In this document: in pieces, positions 58,831 to 64,000 of the stretch
How the letters are laid out: each line of letters starts with the position of its first letter
Position numbering within the stretch: the stretch's first letter is position 1
DNA from: Fimbriimonadales bacterium
Lineage (GTDB): Bacteria; Armatimonadota; Fimbriimonadia; Fimbriimonadales; Fimbriimonadaceae
Assembly (NCBI GenBank): GCA_026418055.1
Contig: JAOACB010000009.1
Span: 1-64,000 of the forward strand
Reading direction: 5' to 3'
DNA length: 64,000 nucleotides
Translations under genes and position numbers: made by a program
Notes under the pieces: generated by a model
What the model saw: only the letters and a program-made list of their open reading frames with translations
Databases searched by the model: none
What the model was told of the DNA's origin: nothing

Positions 58831-61251
58831 TCAGGCCCACCGAACCTCCACTCGGAACGGTCCCGGACCAATCAGGTGGTTGACCACGACGTAGTGCGAC
58901 TCACCCACGGTTTCCGACGCGAACGGCGCCTCCGCGCCGTTCACCTTGCACGAGACTGCGGGAGCCGGCACGAGCAGCCTCAAGCGGAGGCTGTCCCCAG
59001 ATCCGGTCAGGGTCAGGGTCGCGGCCTTTGCCTCCGGATCGGCCTCGAAGGCGTACGCGGCATAGCCGTCGCAGGCTGGGAAGGCGGCGCACACGCGCGC
59101 CTCGGTCTCGCCGCGAGCCAGCCAGCGGGGGGACAAGGTGGCGGACTCGAACCCGGGGTCGTCGCACACGATCCCGGCCAGTCCCTCGATGAGCGCGTAG
59201 ACCACCGCGGCGGCCCCCCAACCATCGGGAATGCCGAAGCTGATCGGCGGCGGCGGGAACCGGAAAGGCCTGTCGGCCAGGGTCAGCCCGATCACGTGCC
59301 AGACGGCCCGCTCGGCGGCCGAGCGGAGCTCGATGGCTGCGACGGGCTTGTCGGGGTTCGGGTTGTCGACGACGCAGGCGCAAACCGCCACGTAGGGCAA
59401 CACGGGATTGGAGCCCTTCCAGACGATCTGGAGGGTGGCGGGCCCGTACTGCTCGGGAGGTTCGGGCATCCACCAATGGGTGATGTCGCGGTCGAACAGT
59501 ATGCTGCGCCGCTCCTCGCTGCCGTCCTCGTAGCACAGGCGGAGCTCGCCCGCGGCGCGGCGGTTGCCGCCCGAAACCGTGTGCAGAACCACCAGGCTCG
59601 AAGCCTTCCGACCCACGGGAATCCGCACGATCGACGGATAGCCACTCTGATCCGACACCGACACGCAGCATCGGCCCCGGTTCTTGTCGGGGTCCGCCAC
59701 GCAGAACGGAACGCCGCCCAGCTCGACTCTTCCGACGGGGAACTCCCGTAGGTCGTTGGGGGAGTTGGGCCATCGAGGCACGCCGGGGGTCGATTTGCCG
59801 TGGATGTCCGCGTTGGCGAAGGCGGCCAGGTCGATGGGCCACCAACCCGGGTCCTCGCACGGCGGGAACCAGCCGGTGTAGGAGCAGTAGAGCCGGTTCT
59901 GGAGGCGCCTTCCCAGGTCGGTCAACCGGTCCAGAATGTCGGCTCCGTACGCCTCCTCGCCCGCTTCGAACGCGCCCCTCGACAGCTCGCCGGCCACGAT
60001 GGGCGTCACGCTGCCGTTCATGTACTGTCCGACGCCGCAGTGATCCTCGAAACCCCGCTGGAAAGGCGGCCAGATCGTGTACCACTCGCCGGGCGAGCCC
60101 TTGGGAAGGTTCTCCCTCAGCCGCCTATAGGTGTTCACGATGGCGCGGCAATGCTCCCGCGGGATGCCTCGGTTGATCGAGTAGGCGTTGCTGAGGCTCA
60201 CCTGGGAGGCCTCGTCCACCCCGAAGTCCCGTACGACGGACGGGTCCTCCGGCACGTGGTGGCGGTAGTGCGTGCCCAGCCACGCGACTTGGTCCAGCCG
60301 TTGCAGAACCTCGGAGGCCAGGCGGCGATGATCCTCGGCTTCGGCCTTGCGTCCGGCCCGATCCAGCATCTCGGCCAGCATGCGGCAACCCATGGCGTAG
60401 CCGGTGGCGTCCCCGAACATCGCCCCGAAGCGCGTCGTGCCGGGTCGGATCCGCATCGGGTCGCCCTCCACCTTGCTGTCGACGTCCGATTGGAAGTCCC
60501 AGGTGTCGATCGTGTAGCCGCGCTTCGGCAGTCCCAGAGCCTCGCTCCAGCGGTACGCCTTGTCGTTGCGCGTATAGGCCAAGGCTCGGACCGCGGAGTC
60601 CAGGCAAGACAGCATCCAGGCGTCGTCGCCCGTGGCCTTCCACGTGTTGTAGATCCCCTCGACGAACAGGTACTCGACGTCGTTCTCGACCGGGATGCGC
60701 TTGAACTCGCCGGTCTTGTCCTCGAAGGCGCGGTAGAAGCCGCCCTCGGTGAAGCGCACGATCCAGTAGTTCTCGTCCTCTCCCCGCGGGTAGTAGTTGT
60801 CCCAGATCATGCCGTCGTGCCGCTGGGAGTCTCGGTACAGCTCGATCGCGGTCTTGAGCTCGTCCGCGAAGTACCGCATGCCCTTGAGGGTGTGCACGTG
60901 GTCGCGGAGCCACCCGACGAAGAAGCGGTACACCTTGCCGTTCCAGAGCGCGGAGCTCGGACCCTCGCTGGAGAAGAGCGTGTGGCGCAACATGTCGAAG
61001 AGCTCCGCCATGCGGCCCGAGCCGTCCTGCACAAGGGTGGCCGCCTCGAGTCGGAACTGCAACCGGTTCCCCGTCGACTCGCTGCGAACGGTGTGCCAGC
61101 CCGGCGTCCCCGAAGCCAGGAACGACGCGCCGCCGCGGTGATAGATCCGACCCCGGGCATCGGAGACCTCGAACGGGCCGGCGTCGCCGGCGATGGTCAG
61201 TTCCCGCAACGGCTGGACCGCCTCGCCGCGGTAGAGTCCCTGAATCCTCAC
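58831..61251 (-). CDS. Six-hairpin (alpha/alpha) glycosidase-like protein
   Basis: 806 residues from GTG 61251, overlapping the lacI stop (GTGA). Segments such as WLRDHVHTLKGMRYFADELKTAIEL, WDNYYPRGEDENYWIVRFTEGGFYRAF, PVENDVEYLFVEGIYNTWKATGDDAWM and GEWYTIWPPFQRGFEDHCGVGQYMNGSVTP show an (alpha/alpha)6 barrel with paired acidic residues, as in several glycosidase families. The C-terminal 250 residues are beta-rich. No signal peptide is seen, so it probably acts on imported oligosaccharides. The specific sugar is unknown; the LacI gene is cotranscribed and presumably regulates it. Confidence 0.75.
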   Translation of the reverse strand: MRIQGLYRGEAVQPLRELTIAGDAGPFEVSDARGRIYHRGGASFLASGTPGWHTVRSESTGNRLQFRLEAATLVQDGSGRMAELFDMLRHTLFSSEGPSSALWNGKVYRFFVGWLRDHVHTLKGMRYFADELKTAIELYRDSQRHDGMIWDNYYPRGEDENYWIVRFTEGGFYRAFEDKTGEFKRIPVENDVEYLFVEGIYNTWKATGDDAWMLSCLDSAVRALAYTRNDKAYRWSEALGLPKRGYTIDTWDFQSDVDSKVEGDPMRIRPGTTRFGAMFGDATGYAMGCRMLAEMLDRAGRKAEAEDHRRLASEVLQRLDQVAWLGTHYRHHVPEDPSVVRDFGVDEASQVSLSNAYSINRGIPREHCRAIVNTYRRLRENLPKGSPGEWYTIWPPFQRGFEDHCGVGQYMNGSVTPIVAGELSRGAFEAGEEAYGADILDRLTDLGRRLQNRLYCSYTGWFPPCEDPGWWPIDLAAFANADIHGKSTPGVPRWPNSPNDLREFPVGRVELGGVPFCVADPDKNRGRCCVSVSDQSGYPSIVRIPVGRKASSLVVLHTVSGGNRRAAGELRLCYEDGSEERRSILFDRDITHWWMPEPPEQYGPATLQIVWKGSNPVLPYVAVCACVVDNPNPDKPVAAIELRSAAERAVWHVIGLTLADRPFRFPPPPISFGIPDGWGAAAVVYALIEGLAGIVCDDPGFESATLSPRWLARGETEARVCAAFPACDGYAAYAFEADPEAKAATLTLTGSGDSLRLRLLVPAPAVSCKVNGAEAPFASETVGESHYVVVNHLIGPGPFRVEVRWA

Positions 61252-62411
61252 TGCAACGCCCCCACCGAAAGCGGATCGCGAAGCACCAAGGGGCCCTTTC
61301 GGGGAGCGGCGACCGACCCTCGGTCCACGAGCTCGGGAGCGATCAGCACGTTCTCGGCCGGGCGCTCCGGGTCCTCGATGTGGGCGAGAAGGATGCTCGT
61401 CGCGGTCCGAGAGATGAGGCCGACATCCTGCGCGATCGACGTGATCCGTGGTTCGGGGCACACGAGCCGCTCCAGGTTGTTCACTCCAATGACCGACAGA
61501 TCCTCGGGGATCCTCACGCCGGCGCGCACCAGCTGGGTCACCCAGTGCCGCGCCATGCCGTCGTCCCAGAACAGGATGCCCGTCACGTCCGATCCCAGGC
61601 AGTTCAGAAGACCCTGCGCGTCCGCACCGCGGATCTCCCGCCCCAGGTAGCGCATCTTCGACCAGGTCTGCTTCAGGGACCTGGACTGCGCCTGCCGGAC
61701 CTGTTCGGGGCTTGGCGGTTCGTCCAGCACCACGCCGATGGGAGCGTCGGGCATCCCTGCGGCCTCGAACGCCTGCAGGAAACCCTCGAACCGCTCGTAG
61801 GTGCTCACCTGCTGGTTCCAGTCCGCCACGTAGGCGACCTTGCGGTGACCATGCTTGAGGAACAGCTCCGCCGCAAGCTCGCCCACGCGGTGGTTGTCCA
61901 CATCGACGTTCGAAACGCCTTGGACCTTGAGCCGCGCGCCGATCGACGCGACGGGAAGCCCGCGCTCCCAGAGCAGCTTCGCGCCTTCGCCGAACGCTGG
62001 CGGGGCCAGGAGGAGCACGCCGTCGCAGCGTCCGTCGAACTTGCGGCGGGCCGCCTCGCCGACGGCGTCCCATACGCGCTCCGCGACGAACGTGAGGCTG
62101 TAGCCTCGGCTCGCCAGAACCGCGATGGCGGCGAGCAGCGCGTCGACCATGTAGTCGGGCTCGGGCCTCAACGGCGGCATTAGGTCGCTAACCACGAACG
62201 CCACGTTGTGCGTGGGTATCGCCGTTTGGCGGTCCTCCTTCGGCGGGAGGCGGTACCTCAGCTCGCGCACCGCTCGCATCACCCGCTCCCTGGTCTCGTT
62301 GCTGACCTTCTCGCGGCGGTCGTTCAGAACATGGGAGACCGTCGCGATGGAGACGCCGGCGGCTTTCGCGACGTCGCGGATGGTCGGGTTCTTCCTGGAA
62401 GGTCTCACCAC
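61248..62411 (-). CDS. LacI family regulator of the glycosidase operon
   Basis: 387 residues. TIRDVAKAAGVSIATVSHVLNDRREKVSN is the HTH, YRLPPKEDRQTAIPTHNVAFVVSDL the hinge and start of the sensor domain. VDVDNHRVGELAAELFLKHGHRKVAYV is nearly shared with the HTH-less relative at 62890-63840. The GTG 62411 start is preceded by AGAGGAAA. A perfect AACGCGTT palindrome sits in the promoter. It is coupled to the downstream glycosidase. Confidence 0.9.
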   Translation of the reverse strand: MVRPSRKNPTIRDVAKAAGVSIATVSHVLNDRREKVSNETRERVMRAVRELRYRLPPKEDRQTAIPTHNVAFVVSDLMPPLRPEPDYMVDALLAAIAVLASRGYSLTFVAERVWDAVGEAARRKFDGRCDGVLLLAPPAFGEGAKLLWERGLPVASIGARLKVQGVSNVDVDNHRVGELAAELFLKHGHRKVAYVADWNQQVSTYERFEGFLQAFEAAGMPDAPIGVVLDEPPSPEQVRQAQSRSLKQTWSKMRYLGREIRGADAQGLLNCLGSDVTGILFWDDGMARHWVTQLVRAGVRIPEDLSVIGVNNLERLVCPEPRITSIAQDVGLISRTATSILLAHIEDPERPAENVLIAPELVDRGSVAAPRKGPLVLRDPLSVGALQ

Positions 62412-62428
62412 GGTTTCCTCTGTTCCTT

Positions 62429-62441
62429 AGGTTAACGCGTT
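62429..62441 (-). promoter_or_regulatory. Promoter with AACGCGTT operator
   Basis: TAACCT on the minus strand (62434-62429) and the CG-centred palindrome AACGCGTT (62434-62441) next to it. LacI-family operators usually have a central CG, so autoregulation is likely. Confidence 0.5.
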
Positions 62442-62889
62442 TTTGGCGCAGTGCCAAGCGCCTCGCCCGCGATTCTGGTTCGAGGCGCCCTCATGCAACA
62501 TGCAATCATGCCATGTTCGCGGCCTTGTTCACCAGCGCGAGCGGCAAGAGCGGAGAAGCCGCGGCCTTGCCTGGCGGCCTTGGTCGCCCGGTTTCGATCG
62601 AAGCGCCCCGACCCGTGGGCGGTCAGGTGCTGAGACCCCGCCGCGCCGAGGGCAGTGTGTGGAGGAAAGGGATCGGAGAACCTTTCGTCCGCGGCCGTGC
62701 CGCAGGACCGTGGCCCTGCCAGGACGGTGGAGGGCCCCCGCGCGGAGCGTCGGGCGAAGCGAGGAGCACCAAGGAACGGCTCGGTCTCTGGCTGCGTCCC
62801 AAGGGCGTTTGCTCTGTGCCGTTCGGGGAACCGCTCCGGGCAAGGGCCGGGACGCGCCCTCGGACGGGCGCGGCGGTCTCCAGCCGCGC
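62442..62889. other. Gene-free GC-rich interval
   Basis: About 450 bases with no convincing gene: the open frames on both strands are Arg/Pro/Gly-rich and have no family features. Several hairpins are present, for instance GCGCCC/GGGCGC near 62850-62870. I did not recognise RNase P RNA, tmRNA, SRP RNA or 6S RNA. It may be an untranslated region or an unknown structured RNA. Confidence 0.5.
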
Positions 62890-63840
62890 TCAGGCCGCCC
62901 GGCGCGAGGGAGGCGCGACCGAGCCGCGGTCGTGCAGCACCGGAGGAACGAGCACCGTCTGAGGCTCGGCATCGGGGTGCTGGATGCGTGCGAGCAGCAG
63001 CCGAACCGCCACGCGGCAGATCTGCGGCACGTTCTGTCCGATCGAGCTGAGGCGCGGGTTGCCCAGCACGAACCGACCGACGTTGTCCACGCCGATGATG
63101 GACATTTCGCTCGGCACCTTGACCCCAGCGGCCATCAGTCGGTCGGTGTACATCCTAGCGTCTTGGTCGTTGAAGGCGAAGATGGCCGTGACGCGCTCGT
63201 CGAGGAGCCTTCGGAGGAAGCGATCGAACACACCGGGGTTGTTCTGCCAGCCGAAGTGCTCGGTGCGCAGGTAGTTCGCTCGCAGGTCCTCGTCCAGCGA
63301 GGGCTCGTCGAGCGGCACGGGGTCGTTGAGCGCCATGTACAGCACGTCGTCTTCGCTCCGGCCCGCTTCGCGGTACGCCGCGAGCAGGCCCGCGTGGCGC
63401 TCCATCGAGCTCACCTGCGTCGGGGCGGAGGTCACGAAGGCCACGCGGTCGTGCCCGGCCTTGAGGAACAGCTCCCCGGCGATGTGCCCGACGCGGCGGT
63501 TGTCCACGTCCACGCAGTCGCAACGGTTCAGGCGGAGCCTGGTGCCGATCAGCGCGAGCGGCAGCCTGCGGCTCAGGGCGTCTCGCAGCAGGGCGTCGTT
63601 CGGGGCTGGGGCGATCATTGCGACGCCGTCCAGGCGCGGCGGCAGCTGCCCCTCCGCCACCAAGCCGAGGGAGTCGAACACCCGGTGCGCGCAGGAGACC
63701 ACCCAGTGGCCGTTCAGAAGGATGGCCTCGTGCAGGCATCTCCAGGCATGGGCGACGTACTGCGTGTCGTCCATCGGGAAGTAAATGTCCGAGAGCACGC
63801 AACCAATGGTCAGCCGATCCATCCCATCCTCGCCGGGCAT
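62890..63840 (-). CDS. LacI-type sensor domain protein lacking the HTH
   Basis: Up to 316 residues. From MDRLTIGCVLSDIYFPMDD onward the protein aligns with the sensor domain of LacI regulators (CVDVDNRRVGHIAGELFLKAGHDRVAFV and MSIIGVDNVGRFVLGNPRLSSIGQNVP), yet no helix-turn-helix precedes it. The upstream in-frame sequence back to about 63900 is open but shows no HTH. It is closest by eye to the LacI at 61248-62411. It may be a ligand sensor that works through another partner, or a truncated gene. GAGG lies close to both possible ATG codons (63840 and 63822). Confidence 0.7.
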   Translation of the reverse strand: MPGEDGMDRLTIGCVLSDIYFPMDDTQYVAHAWRCLHEAILLNGHWVVSCAHRVFDSLGLVAEGQLPPRLDGVAMIAPAPNDALLRDALSRRLPLALIGTRLRLNRCDCVDVDNRRVGHIAGELFLKAGHDRVAFVTSAPTQVSSMERHAGLLAAYREAGRSEDDVLYMALNDPVPLDEPSLDEDLRANYLRTEHFGWQNNPGVFDRFLRRLLDERVTAIFAFNDQDARMYTDRLMAAGVKVPSEMSIIGVDNVGRFVLGNPRLSSIGQNVPQICRVAVRLLLARIQHPDAEPQTVLVPPVLHDRGSVAPPSRRAA

Positions 63841-63942
63841 CGAACCTCGCGAACCTCCAGCCTCTCGAGGGGCTATTCCATGGATCGGTTGTCGGTTGGG
63901 ACCGCCGCACCCGCAATTCGGCCGGTACCCAGCTCCCCTTGC

Positions 63943-64000
63943 CTAAATCAACTCTGCGAAGTCCTCTACGGTGCCGCCCTGTCGGAAGCAGGTGATGATG
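63943..64000 (-). CDS. Possible C-terminal end of a small gene (partial)
   Basis: Reading in from the window edge, the minus frame gives IITCFRQGGTVEDFAELI and a TAG at 63945-63943. The short peptide looks coding (TVEDF-like ends occur in small antitoxin or DUF433-type proteins), but the evidence is weak because only 18 residues are visible. Confidence 0.3.
   Translation of the reverse strand, partial: IITCFRQGGTVEDFAELI

Noticed and set aside
62640-62700. GGAGGAAAGGG resembling the start of RNase P RNA
   Set aside because: The following bases do not match the conserved GAGGAAAGTCCGGGC core, and no matching 3' elements are present.
62513-62962. Plus-strand frame of 149 codons in the gene-free interval
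   Set aside because: Arg/Gly/Pro-rich, no motifs, no RBS, and it runs into the sensor-protein gene on the other strand.

Overview
The window is a very GC-rich bacterial chromosome segment, gene-dense on both strands, with no mobile element, CRISPR array or rRNA. The likely source is a member of the Armatimonadota, probably near Fimbriimonas. This inference rests on a prepilin-like protein of the kind abundant in that phylum (N-terminus [13 protein letters not shown], followed by a run of Ala/Lys and CLSNIKQ), a PEP-CTERM protein, several LacI regulators beside glycosidases, and corrinoid/URO-D gene sets. It is not proven.

Layout. 1-5.8 kb: the 3' end of metG, a DUF4038/GH140-like glycosidase, a clan GH-A-like glycosidase, and a lacI-prepilin-small membrane protein operon. 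5.8-8 kb: an AraC regulator and ribBA. 8-14 kb: a minus-strand corrinoid methyl-transfer operon (corrinoid protein, three URO-D-type methyltransferases, one of them fused to a thioredoxin-like domain, a COG0523 GTPase, and a stand-alone homocysteine methyltransferase). 14-23 kb: RNase J facing a type IV pilus assembly operon (ExeA-like ATPase, HTH protein, pilMNOPQ). 23-27 kb: pyrR-pyrB-pyrC, a lipoprotein and a DUF503 protein. 27-29.4 kb: a sugar isomerase/epimerase-like protein, an MFS transporter and a bacteriohemerythrin. 29.5-34.7 kb: four tightly coupled genes that fit a complete oxidative D-apiose pathway (lactonase, dehydrogenase, oxidoisomerase, decarboxylase) followed by a convergent lacI. 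34.8-38.7 kb: an S41 peptidase-like protein, two tandem ClpS-like proteins and a YfhO-like membrane protein. 38.7-48 kb: a divergent sugar-catabolic unit, deoR plus fused 2-oxoacid dehydrogenase E1 on one side and E2, PHP, aldolase-SDR and MDR dehydrogenase on the other. 48-51.6 kb: ilvB-ilvN-ilvC behind a leader-peptide attenuator. 51.6-56.2 kb: dapF, a large unknown protein, a YbgC-like thioesterase and an alpha/beta hydrolase. 56.2-58.8 kb: tRNA-Gly(CCC), an HD-domain protein, a PEP-CTERM protein and a nitroreductase. 58.8-64 kb: a six-hairpin glycosidase with its lacI, and a LacI-type sensor protein that lacks a DNA-binding domain.

Two themes connect the genes. One is plant-polysaccharide sugar use: several glycosidases, four LacI-type proteins, a possible apiosidase and a D-apiose pathway. 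The other is expression style. Within operons, genes overlap as ATGA or GTGA, and many operon-first genes have a TANNNT-like -10 box ending only 5-7 bases before the start codon. That spacing implies leaderless mRNAs.
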